Shown here piece after piece: positions 50,800 to 59,599 of a stretch of 64,000 bases of DNA. The stretch comes from Ophiosphaerella korrae (taxonomy: Eukaryota > Ascomycota > Dothideomycetes > Pleosporales > Phaeosphaeriaceae): NCBI GenBank assembly GCA_028456385.1, contig JALNQF010000173.1, positions 1 through 64,000 of the forward strand, written 5' to 3'. Every line of letters starts with the position of its first letter. The first letter of the stretch is position 1. Made by a program: the position numbers and the translations under genes. The notes beneath the pieces are model-generated. The model ran no database searches. It had not been told where the DNA came from and was given only the letters and a program-made list of their open reading frames with translations.

Positions 50800-53720
50800 T
50801 AGAAAGTATAACTAAAAAAAAAAGTAAAGTACTTCTAAGTAGTAGTTAAAATGTAATAAAAAACTTAATTACTAAAAAAGAAAATATATAATTAATAATT
50901 AATACTAAAGAAATATAAAATTAAAAACTATAAAAGTATTTTAAATAAAATAAAGCTTAAATTTAAGCTATTATAGTAAAATAGAATTAGATAGAATATA
51001 TTACTTAGAGACTAGATATAAGATAAGAGAATCTAAATCGTTAGTAGTATATAGACTTATATTTATAGATAAAAAGAGAATAAATAATAAAAGACTTTGT
51101 ATAGATTTTAGAAAAACTAATATAGTTATAAGTAAGAACTAATACTTTTTACTATAGATAGATATAATATAAGATAAATTATAAAGAGTAATAATCTTTA
51201 TAAAGTTAGATATCTAAAACGCTTATTACTAGGTTAGAATTAAGAAAGGTAATAAATAGAAAATAGCGTTTAGAATATAGTATAGACTATATAAATATAT
51301 AGTTATACCTTTTAGCTTAATAAATATACTAGTAGCCTTTTAAAAAAGAATAAATATAGTACTAAGAGAGTACTTAGACGTATTTATATTTATATACTTA
51401 GATAATATCCTTATATTCTTAGAAATAGAAAAAGAATATATATAATATATATATAAAGTACTAGAAAAGCTAGTAAAAGCTAAAATATTCTTTAAAATAA
51501 AGAAATACAAGTTTTATATAAAGGAAATAGACTTCCTAGAATTTATTATAGAACTAAGGAAGATTAAAATTAACTTAAGAAAAATTAAGTTAATTAATAA
51601 ATAGCTAATACAAAAGAACCTAAAAGAGGTATAATAATTTTATAGACTAGTAAATTTTTATAGAAAGTTAATAGTAAGATAGTCTAAAGATATAAAACTT
51701 ATAACAAGACTTATAAAGAAAGATACGCTATTTAAATAAATAAAAGAATATAATAAAGTATTAAATATAATTAAATAAAAGTTTATAGAAAATCTAGTTA
51801 TTAGAATATATAACCTAGACTTACTAGTAATAGTAAAAATAGATATACCTAACTTAGTCTATAGAATAGTACTAATATAAGAAGATCTAAAGACTAAAAA
51901 AAAATATTTAGTTAAATACTTCTCTAAGAAAATAAAGCTAGTAGAGCTTAACTACTTAATCTATAATAAAGAGATACTAGTAATCTATTAAGTATTTAAG
52001 TAATAGAGAGTGTACTTATAAGAAGTAAAATACTAAATAAAGGTCTATATAGACTATAAGAATCTTATAAGATTTATACTAAATAAAGAACTATTATAAT
52101 ACTATATAAGATAGTAGGAATTCTAATTAATATTTAATATAGAAATTATATATATAAAAAAGAAAGATAACTAATTTATAAATGTTTTTAGTAGAAAACT
52201 AGACTTATAAAAAGAAGTAAACGCTATAGGTATAGTTCTAGTTAAGAATAAGAAAGAATATTTAGTTTTAAATATACTTAAAATAGCTATAATACTTAAA
52301 AGAAAAAGTAGTAAGCTAAATAAATAGATTTAAAAAGTAACTAGAGAAGTATATAATAAAATAGAAAAACTAGAAATCTAAAAAGGACTAATAGAAGCTT
52401 ATAGAAGAATATATATTCTAAAGAAAATCTAAAGAGAATTTATATAATAATTCTATAAATTACTAGTATATAGATACTAAGAGATTAATAAAACTCTAGA
52501 TAGGCTACTATAGGACTACTATATCCTAAAAGTAAGATAACTAGTAATAGAAGTACTAAGAAACTATATAGAATACTAGAAAAATAAGTATAATAAGTAC
52601 GTACTATATAGAATATTATAACTAGTAGAAGTACTAAAATAACTATAAGGAGTTATTATAATAGACTTTATTACAAAGCTACTAAAGTCTAAAAACTTAA
52701 TATTAAGAGTTAAGTATAATAAAATCTTAATAATAGTAAATAAACTTATAAAGTACTTATACTTTAGACTATATTAAAAGAAAAGTAGAATAAAGGCTAC
52801 TATATATTAGGTTCTAGGAACTATAATTAGTTAATATAGACTACTAGATAAAATTATTATAGATAGAGATATAAGATTTATATTAAAACTATAGGAAATA
52901 ATAATAGTGTAATTAGGAATTAAATATATAATATCTACTACGTATTACTTATAAATAGATAGATAGTTAGAATAAATAAACTAGATAGTAGAATAGTACT
53001 TATAATACTACCTTAACTATAACTAGAATAATTAGGTATAGTTATTACTTATAGTATAGTTAGTATATAATAGCGTAAAGAATATAGTAATAAGAGTATT
53101 ACCTTTCTTTATAAACTATAGATTTAATCCTAATATATATACAATACTAAGATTAGAAATATCTTAGTTTCTAAGAAGAGAAAACTTTACTAATAGACTT
53201 AAGAATATATATAATTAACTAAGATAGGATATAGAATTCTTATATAATTAAATAGTAAAATACTATAATAAGAAGTATAAAAAAAGACTTTAATTTAAAG
53301 AAGAAGAAAAAGTATAGTTAGTATAAAAAAATATTAAAAGTAAATAACTAAGTTTAAAACTAGACTACGTTAAAATAGAACTATATAAAGTAGAAAAAGA
53401 AGTTATACTAGTTAAATTTAAACTAAAGCTACTAAATAAGATAAAGATATACTTAACCTTCTATATAGTACTACTTAAGATAGTACTATAAAACGTAGAA
53501 CTAGTAGTATATAAAGTAGATACGTATAGAGAATAAAAAGAATAAGAAGTTAAAGAGATCTTAGTATACTAGTTCTATAATAGTAGGAACTACTACTTAG
53601 TAGAATAGATAAGTATAAATAAGAAAGGATAACTATAAGAGATTATATAAGAACTAGAAGAAAATTTTAATTACTTTAAGAAACTAAAAGAGTTTTAAAG
53701 TTAAAACTCTTTAGAGTACT
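50800..53720 (+). pseudogene. gag start fused to pol of element K, broken by RIP
   Basis: The N-terminal gag part (about 50,800-51,018) is followed without interval by RT (about 51,020-51,560; catalytic box near 51,397-51,408), RNase H (about 51,800-52,170), integrase (about 52,420-53,150) and a chromodomain-like tail (about 53,570-53,700). The junction carries AGATAAG, present at both parental positions of element A (near 2,070 and 4,565). Zinc knuckles and protease are absent. Stops throughout. Confidence 0.75.
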
Positions 53721-53739
53721 TTATAGTAAATTAAGAAAA

Positions 53740-54348
53740 CTAATAGTACTACTACTAGATAGAGAGGTAATAGGAGCGCTTAATATAGTAAGAGTAGCCT
53801 TAACTATAGCTTTAAAATTAAGCTTAGACTCTATAAAGATAGCTTACGTAATAGACTTCTTATTATTTAAGGCCTTTATCTTATAAAGATAAACTAGATA
53901 AGTGTAATTTTTTACCTATATACTTAGAATCTAATTATATTCTTTTTTAGCCTTAGTAATCTATTTAGATAGTTTATCTTAAGTATAATTAATAGCTCTC
54001 TCTATTATAAATAAGTATAGATACGTAAATAAGTATTATTAACTTATACTCTACTAAAGATATACTAGATAAGTTATATAATAAATAACTATTAGTATAT
54101 ATATATACTTTATAAGCCTTACTATATTTTAAAAGAAAATTAACTAATAAAAAGTTTAAAAACTTATAATAAAAATAAAAAAATATTATAATACTATAGT
54201 ATAATATATAATCTACTAATTAAAGATAATAAAAAGTAAACTAAGTAAGTATAAAAGAAAATAAAGAACTTAATATTAATAAAGAAACTAAGTTAATAAC
54301 TTTAGCTTTAAGATAGTAGAATAAGAACTTATTTAAAGAAAAAGATAG
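53740..54348 (-). pseudogene. Accessory antisense gene region of element K
   Basis: The interval between the chromodomain end and the 3' LTR aligns with the accessory gene of the other copies (for example the reverse of AAAGGCCTTAAATAATAAG near 53,865). Frames are heavily stopped. Position and orientation match the family. Confidence 0.5.
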
Positions 54349-54737
54349 TATTATAAGTATAATAAGAGAAATTAAAATAGATCTAATTAGTTTTAACTTA
54401 AGTACTAATAAAGTATAAAATAAGTAAAGTAATAACTTAGATTAAAAAACTTTTTATAATTAAAATACCTAATATAAAGTAATTTCTAAGTATATATAAT
54501 AGATTAAAGTAATTTATAAAGATATATAATATATTAGTAGAAGTATATATTTAGCTATAATATATATTATTAAAATAGTATTAGTAATTTAATTACTAAC
54601 TATAAGTAATAGTACTTAATATTATAAGATTTATTTTATTATTTAAAGCCTATTATAGATTACTATATATACTTTTATTATTAACTTTTAGTTTACTATA
54701 CTTTCTTAATAGTTACTTATAGTTAATAATAAGTAAC

Positions 54738-54908
54738 TATTATAGGTACTTTTCTATATAACCCTTAGCTAGCTATAAGCTAGCTCTAGGCTTACTATAA
54801 GTATCTCTAGTATATATATATACTATTCTATACCTAGTATACCTATTAGGTATACTATACTTCTTTTAGAGTTATATCTAGTTTAGTAGTATAGAGCCTA
54901 GCCTTATA
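54738..54908. repeat. Left terminal direct repeat of the TRIM-like element
   Basis: 171 bp, differing from the right copy at a handful of C/T and G/A positions (for example TTATATCTAGTTT against TTACGTCTAGTCT), which are RIP-type differences. It contains an internal palindrome around TACCTATTAGGTA. Confidence 0.88.
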
Positions 54909-55222
54909 GAGTATACTTAATATAGCCTAAGTTCGAGTATAGCTCTATTCTTAGGCTAGCTAAAGCTAGTTAAGTTAAAGGTCTCTTTTAACTTTAGCTA
55001 AGGCGTAAGGCTTACTTTATTACTATTACTTACTAGGAGTCTAGTATATAGTATATAGCTTTATCTATTACTATAGTAATAGAGTATTATATTACTACTC
55101 TTTTAATAACGTAATAGGTTTATAGTATTATGCTATAAGCTTATAGTAGTTATCTAGTAGTACTATAGTAATTACGCTCTACTTTAGGTCCTTAGGATAA
55201 AGTCTAGAGAAGAAAAAGATAA

Positions 55223-55393
55223 TATTATAGGTACTTTTCTATATAACCTTTAGCTAGCTATAGGCTAGCCCTAGGCCTACTATAAGTATCTCTAGTATAT
55301 ATATATACTATTCTATACCTAGTATACCTATTAGGTATACTATACTTCTTTTAGAGTTACGTCTAGTCTAGTAGTATAGAGCCTAGCTTTATA
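55223..55393. repeat. Right terminal direct repeat of the TRIM-like element
   Basis: 171 bp, partner of 54,738-54,908 and the less mutated of the two. It is preceded by a purine-rich AGAGAAGAAAAAGATAA, a possible polypurine tract, which suggests plus-strand orientation. Confidence 0.88.
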
Positions 55394-55416
55394 GTAACTT
55401 ATTATAAAGAAAATAG

Positions 55417-55856
55417 TATTATAGGCGTAATAAAAGAAATTAAGATAAAACTAATTAGTTTTAACTTAAGTACTAATAAAGTATAGAATAAGTAAAGTAA
55501 TAACTTTAATTTCGAAGTTAATTATAATAGAAATATATAATAACTTTATAGCTTTATAAGGCTTAGTAACTATAAAGCTATAAAGCTACTAACTTTATAA
55601 CTTTATAAGGCTTAGTACCTATAAAGTTATAAAGCTAAAGAATTAGTAAAAGTATATAGTTAGTAGTAATATACTTTATTAGGATAGTATTAGTAATTTA
55701 ATTATTAACTACGAGCGGTAATATATTAATATCGCGAGAATTATTCTATTATTTATAGCCTATTATAGATTATAATATATACTTTTGTAATTAACTTCTA
55801 ATCTACTATACTTACTAAGAGGTTACTTATAGTTAACAACAAGCGACCCTATTACA
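55417..55856 (+). repeat. Last Gypsy-family LTR at the isochore edge
   Basis: A 440-bp LTR starts TATTATAGG and ends CCTATTACA with an intact CA. It keeps some CG (ACGAGCGG, ATCGCGAG), so RIP is milder here. The preceding AAGAAAATAG resembles a polypurine tract, so it is a 3' LTR left from an element whose body is lost or replaced. The flanking 5-mers (AATAG, AAAGT) do not match, which argues against a simple solo LTR. Confidence 0.8.
55548..55642. repeat. Inverted/tandem arm module inside the last LTR
   Basis: TTTATAAGGCTTAGTA is present twice, each time followed by an inverted arm (CTATAAAGCTATAAAG, CTATAAAGTTATAAAG). It is the equivalent of the palindromic modules in the other LTRs but with different arm sequences around the same CTTAGTA core. 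Confidence 0.8.
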
Positions 55857-55976
55857 AAAGTAGTAAAGAGAGAAGTAAGAAGAGTAGTAACTAAAGTAGT
55901 AGCTAGAACTCTCTAGTTTATGTGTATAGAGTAGTAATTGTAACTAGGTTGAGTAAATAAGTATGATTTTTAGATA
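55857..55976. other. Isochore boundary
   Basis: Within about 120 bp the sequence changes from TpA-saturated DNA to ordinary composition. The first part is purine-rich (repeated AGTAG/AGAAG); from about 55,920 CA, TG and GTGTAT reappear. No gene. Confidence 0.75.
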
Positions 55977-56018
55977 GGTGGCTAATTTCTGAGAGGTGGC
56001 TCGAAACCCCGGGTGGCT
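55977..56018 (+). repeat. Three copies of GGTGGCT spaced 17-18 bp
   Basis: GGTGGCT occurs at 55,977, 55,995 and 56,012, the last two extended to GGTGGCTCG(A/G)AACCC. They lie about 125-165 bp upstream of the transposase start. They could be subterminal transposase-binding repeats or the left end of the Tc1/mariner-type element; a matching right end was not found. Confidence 0.5.
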
Positions 56019-56073
56019 CGGAACCCTGTCGGCTAGCTTATAGGATCACCAGGCCCGGCAATAATTCGTGACC

Positions 56074-57572
56074 GATGCGCATTGACCACCACAACAACAT
56101 ATACCTTGCATCTCAATACCAACTTTTAGATAGCATATCGCAATGAAACTTCGCTCAAATAAAATAATTTTTGGCTCAAATGAAAGCCAAAAGACCCCTC
56201 TTCAAAGTCCCAGCCTTAGAGTACCCGATACAGAAGAGCGTGCCCATTATTTTTGGCATATTGACCATCGACGCGATGATGAGAGTCTAGCTGATATTGC
56301 AGCCCAACATGGGATAGGCCCCACGACAGGCCTACGCTGGCGTAAGGAGCACGATAGATACGGCGATTCGCGCCGCGTTCGAAAGAGAAAAGCTGAAGAG
56401 AAGAATCAGAAGCTTGGGAGGCCTTTCAGAGTATCAGATGAACGTCTTCAACAGCTTCTTGATGATTCTACTAACGCTGTTCGCGACCAACCGTATTGTA
56501 TCCAAGCTATGGAGAATGGTGTTGAGCTTCAACCGCGAAGCCTTCGGTACAATCTATCGAACCGAGAGGACGTCCATCTGTACGTTGCTGCGTATACGCG
56601 TGAAATATCTAATGACCGCCAACAACGCGTTAAATATGGAAAAGAACACCTCAAAAAGCCTCTGTATGGCTTCTGGGATGGCGTATTCTTCACAGATGAA
56701 GCTCATTTCAACCCAACAGATGACTTTCAGAGGCCTCGTATCCTTCGTCGTCGCGGAGAACGCTTAGCCTCTAGTAATCTTCTCACGCGTTCGAAGAGGA
56801 AGAGCTCCTCTCGTACTATACACATGTATACGTACGTCAACTGGTATACTAAAAGCCCTCTATGCTTCTACAACGATGAGAGTGAGATGCTGAAGCCTCC
56901 AAAGCCTCTAAGAAAGCCACGCAAGTCAAAATATCAAACGCAGGAAGAGTATCAAGATGAATTGAAGCAGTGGGAAGCGAAGCTTCCGCCGCCTCTAGAA
57001 GTCGTCAACAACGGCCATCATATGACGCAGAACTACTACACCAAGCACGTACTTCCTACGTATATCAATGCTATTCATACTGCTCGTTTAGAGTCAGCTC
57101 GCGATTGGTATCTTCAGGAGGATGGAGATCCTTCTCACGGAACTAAAACAACCAACAACGTTGCAGCAGAAGCTCGATACAATAACTGGATAGTTGTTAT
57201 CCTTCACCCTGCACAATCTCCTGACCTCAACCCAACAGAAGCTTGCTGGCTGATACTCAAACAACGTATCAAGAAGCGTATCCAGCAGCCGCCTGAGGGC
57301 TCAACACCATGGAATGGCACGAAGAAACATCTCAAAAAGCTCCTCCAAGAGGTCTGGGATACTATTACGATAGAAGAAATCAGAAAACGAATTGCTGAAA
57401 TGCCGCATAGGTGCGAGCAGCTAGTGCAGAATAAAGGGCGAAAGATTCGTTCAGAAACGTGGTGAATACTAACTGCAACACCACAGAAATGATTAAGATA
57501 GAGATTTATATGTAGTTCAATAGCTTCACGTTAAAAAACTGTATATTTCTATCTATTGTGGTGGTGCGCATC
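56074..57572. repeat. Imperfect inverted repeats flanking the transposase gene
   Basis: GATGCGCA-TTGA-CCACCACAA at 56,074-56,094 matches the reverse complement of 57,556-57,572 (GATGCGCACCACCACAA) except for the 4-base insert. The pair encloses the transposase ORF. They may be subterminal parts of the terminal inverted repeats; no flanking TA duplication is evident at these exact positions. Confidence 0.45.
56143..57465 (+). CDS. Tc1/mariner-type DDE transposase, intact
   Basis: A 440-aa intronless ORF. A helix-turn-helix-like N-terminus spans about residues 44-75 (SLADIAAQHGI then GLRWRKEH), followed by a basic stretch (77-90). The DDE domain has Asp185 in FFTDEAHF, Asp327 in YLQEDGDPSHG and Glu366 in SPDLNPTEACW; by my count 38 residues lie between the second Asp and the Glu. 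A charged insert (about 250-285, KPPKPLRKPRK... and QTQEEYQDELKQW) separates the first two catalytic residues, as in several fungal relatives. The family performs cut-and-paste transposition at TA. The gene shows no RIP and no stops, unlike everything to its left, so it is recent, low-copy or outside the reach of RIP. Terminal repeats are not securely defined. Confidence 0.9.
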   Translation: MKLRSNKIIFGSNESQKTPLQSPSLRVPDTEERAHYFWHIDHRRDDESLADIAAQHGIGPTTGLRWRKEHDRYGDSRRVRKRKAEEKNQKLGRPFRVSDERLQQLLDDSTNAVRDQPYCIQAMENGVELQPRSLRYNLSNREDVHLYVAAYTREISNDRQQRVKYGKEHLKKPLYGFWDGVFFTDEAHFNPTDDFQRPRILRRRGERLASSNLLTRSKRKSSSRTIHMYTYVNWYTKSPLCFYNDESEMLKPPKPLRKPRKSKYQTQEEYQDELKQWEAKLPPPLEVVNNGHHMTQNYYTKHVLPTYINAIHTARLESARDWYLQEDGDPSHGTKTTNNVAAEARYNNWIVVILHPAQSPDLNPTEACWLILKQRIKKRIQQPPEGSTPWNGTKKHLKKLLQEVWDTITIEEIRKRIAEMPHRCEQLVQNKGRKIRSETW

Positions 57573-58089
57573 GCGTTTCTATGGGGTGCTCATATGGTGG
57601 GATTAACACAGACAATTACGTCACTTCTTGAGACGCCATGTACATAGCCGTAGATAACAATTTTCTGCATTGCGTCGGCTGTCCGCCAAGTAGGACAAAA
57701 TCAATCAATCAACTGATGTCTTGCCACCCTCGCGTCAGCCCGTGCAAGACCCCTCTTGTATTCTCCGCTGTACGCCGATGCTAACTCATGTTGCGCCCTC
57801 GGGCAGGCGGCTAACGCGACTTGGAGAACAAATAGGGCTAGCTGTCGAGGCCCTGCGCATGCCTCTTGCTTCTTGCTGGCTGTTCCGGAGCGAGAAGGCT
57901 AAAAGTTCGATATTGTATAAAGCCTGTATAGTAGAGTATGTGTTTACAGTTTTGTGGGTTAATGCTGTGTAATCGTTGAGGTATCTTGGGTCAAAGTTTT
58001 GTATTTCCATTTCCATGTGTCTTACTAGATTTCACTTCTCTCCCTTAAAGGCAACGTAAAGATATCTAACACCATAACCCTACTAAATC
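57466..58089. other. Spacer between the transposase and phosphotransferase genes
   Basis: Ordinary composition. It contains the right-hand inverted repeat of the transposase (57,556-57,572) and the probable 3' untranslated regions of the two convergent genes. Short frames here have no supporting features. Confidence 0.6.
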
Positions 58090-59445
58090 TCACGAAGAAA
58101 ATTGGACCTTACACTCTGCGTCATAAGCCTTCAACTGGTCCATCTTTAAATCCACTAACTTCTCCATTTCTTCTCTCATCTCGTCATCAAGCACATCATC
58201 CCCATCTTTGTGAAGTGCAGCCCAATAGACCGCATCTATGTCGAAACTCTTCCTGATCCCATAGTCGAACCAGAACCTTCCAGACGCCCAGGAGTCACGC
58301 ATCCGGACAGAAAGAAGTGGGTTGCTCTGGCTTCCTTTCGTATACGTCCTCGCCTCCACCCGTTCCAAGGCTCGCAAGAACTGTTCCATTCTTGGCACGT
58401 AGCGGATCATAAAATCCTCTATGGAGTGGTTTTCAAGCCACATATCTGGACCCAGTAGAAGTAGCCACCAAGGTGGGTCGTATGCAAACTGCGCTGGCAT
58501 GGCGTTTGTGAATTCGAAGTCTAGTACAGCCGTGATACGAAGAGTGTCCGGGTCTGCAAGCATGTTTGTAGGTTGCAGGTCGTCACAGTAGGGCTTGAAA
58601 GGACCGGTATCATCAAGACAGTAGCGGGAGATTAGTTGCTTGAATCGATGACGTGCGATGAACCGCTTCTTAGCATCTTCTCGGCTATTAGCAAGGTTTC
58701 GTTGGGTTCGAAGATGGACAAGATGCTCATCAGCGAGAGAGTGAAGAAACACCTTTGCAGACGTGAACGGGGCTGTAGAATATCCACTTGTAGGGTAGTT
58801 TGAGACTACGGTCTTCAACTCATTTATATTGTAGGTTAGAGGCCGTTCGCTGGCAATCCACTCATTTGAAGACGGAATCTTTGATAACGCCCCAATTGCA
58901 GAAAAATCCAGTCGGGAAAGTTGCAACATGTAATCGGCAAGTTGCTCGTAGACATAGTCTAGTTTCGTGTCATCTACGTTAGTCGCGAGGATAACCTCAT
59001 CTTGCTCAGTCTCTGTTGGTTGCTTTAAGATGGTCGCTAGCGAGATTCCATCAACATAATCCATGATTATAAATGGACCGAGGTGCTGAGGACTATCTTC
59101 GATCATACCCCAACTCACTACCCGAGGTATAGGAATAGTAGTCTTCTCGCTAAGAAATTTCAGGAATTGGACTTCATTCCTGACCTTTTCATCCCGGAAA
59201 GCTGTAGCTGTGTGGCCTGGTTTTGGGAAACGAATCACGGCTTTTGGTCCTCCATCGCTAAATCTGACGACGAGACTAAGGTTAAATGAGCCTTTGAGGT
59301 AGCAGTCAAACTCCCCAGCTGGCTTGCCTTGCCGTCGAGAAGCAACAAAGGCGACAATCTCTTGCTTTGCATCGATAACCTTTGACAACCACGCCTTGAA
59401 TTCATTGTCCCCGTCCGTTTCAGCTAGCTCATCGAATACAGTCAT
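58090..59445 (-). CDS. APH/choline-kinase-like phosphotransferase family protein
   Basis: A 451-aa intronless ORF of the fungal aminoglycoside-phosphotransferase-like family (kinase-like fold, Pfam APH type), probably cytosolic. The N-lobe has LKGSFNLSLVVRF (about 50-62) and AVIRF (69-73) where Arg occupies the usual ATP-lysine place. The hinge is FIIMDYVDG (125-133). The catalytic loop reads YCDDLQPTNML (286-296): Asp289 and Asn294 match the HGDLxPxN motif, but His-Gly is replaced by Cys-Asp. The metal-binding equivalent is VLDFEF (307-312). Conserved AYDPPWWLLL follows. Large fungal families of this type phosphorylate mostly unknown small substrates; resistance to an aminoglycoside should not be assumed. 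Start: first ATG of the frame, with a TATA-like box about 135 bp upstream. No neighbour suggests a pathway. Confidence 0.88.
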   Translation of the reverse strand: MTVFDELAETDGDNEFKAWLSKVIDAKQEIVAFVASRRQGKPAGEFDCYLKGSFNLSLVVRFSDGGPKAVIRFPKPGHTATAFRDEKVRNEVQFLKFLSEKTTIPIPRVVSWGMIEDSPQHLGPFIIMDYVDGISLATILKQPTETEQDEVILATNVDDTKLDYVYEQLADYMLQLSRLDFSAIGALSKIPSSNEWIASERPLTYNINELKTVVSNYPTSGYSTAPFTSAKVFLHSLADEHLVHLRTQRNLANSREDAKKRFIARHRFKQLISRYCLDDTGPFKPYCDDLQPTNMLADPDTLRITAVLDFEFTNAMPAQFAYDPPWWLLLLGPDMWLENHSIEDFMIRYVPRMEQFLRALERVEARTYTKGSQSNPLLSVRMRDSWASGRFWFDYGIRKSFDIDAVYWAALHKDGDDVLDDEMREEMEKLVDLKMDQLKAYDAECKVQFSS

Positions 59446-59572
59446 CTTCTCCGCAATATACGGTCAGGTGGTGCGGCGAATATGTTAAGGTAAGGAGGCA
59501 AAGAAGAGAAATTGTGTAGCCAGAGTACAAAAGTGGAGGGGAAGAATATCTATACCAGCGCAACGAGAGAGC

Positions 59573-59596
59573 TAGGCTACTTTATAGACTAGCCTA
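59573..59596 (-). promoter_or_regulatory. TATA-like box in a small palindrome upstream of the phosphotransferase gene
   Basis: On the minus strand TATAAA (plus-strand TTTATA, 59,581-59,586) lies about 135 bp before the ATG. It sits between inverted arms TAGGCTA (59,573-59,579) and TAGCCTA (59,590-59,596). Position fits a core promoter; function is inferred. Confidence 0.4.
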
Positions 59597-59599
59597 AAG

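Larger units (their letters stand above)
54738..55393. mobile_element. TRIM-like small non-autonomous LTR element in the LTR of K
   Basis: This 656-bp unit has terminal direct repeats of 171 bp each (54,738-54,908 and 55,223-55,393) around a 314-bp interior and an exact GTAAC target duplication (54,733-54,737 and 55,394-55,398). The repeats start TATTATAGG and end TTATA, the RIP-altered TG...CA pattern. The interior has no coding capacity that I can see. Size and structure fit a terminal-repeat retrotransposon in miniature. It presumably used proteins of a full-length Gypsy element. Confidence 0.88.
50358..55406 (+). mobile_element. Internally deleted Gypsy element K
   Basis: It runs from a 5' LTR (about 50,358-50,733) through a short gag piece, then directly into RT at about 51,020, and on to integrase, chromodomain, accessory gene and a 3' LTR that is split by a TRIM-like element. 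The gag end, protease and linker (about 2.5 kb relative to element A) are missing. No matching target duplication was found at its ends, and the two LTRs differ by an insertion or duplication of about 38 bp, so the two ends might come from different elements. Confidence 0.75.
54349..55406 (+). repeat. 3' LTR of element K, split by a TRIM-like insertion
   Basis: The LTR occupies 54,349-54,737 and 55,399-55,406, interrupted by the 54,738-55,393 element plus its GTAAC duplication. The rejoined end (AAGTAAC + TTATTATA) matches the end of the LTR of F (AAGTAACC + TTATTATA). Confidence 0.83.

Noticed and set aside
56414..56767. 117-codon plus-strand frame inside the transposase gene
   Set aside because: It overlaps the well-supported transposase in another phase and has no domain.
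57690..57735. Right terminal repeat of the Tc1/mariner-type element pairing with GGTGGCT at 55,977-56,018
   Set aside because: Only 6-7 bases (GCCACC, GCCGCC-like) match, which is not enough for a terminal repeat.
57721..58016. Overlapping 83- and 76-codon frames between the transposase and phosphotransferase genes
   Set aside because: They lie in the expected 3' untranslated region, on opposite strands over the same bases, and show no motif.
58210..59289. Short plus-strand frames opposite the phosphotransferase
   Set aside because: They are antisense shadows of a clear coding sequence.
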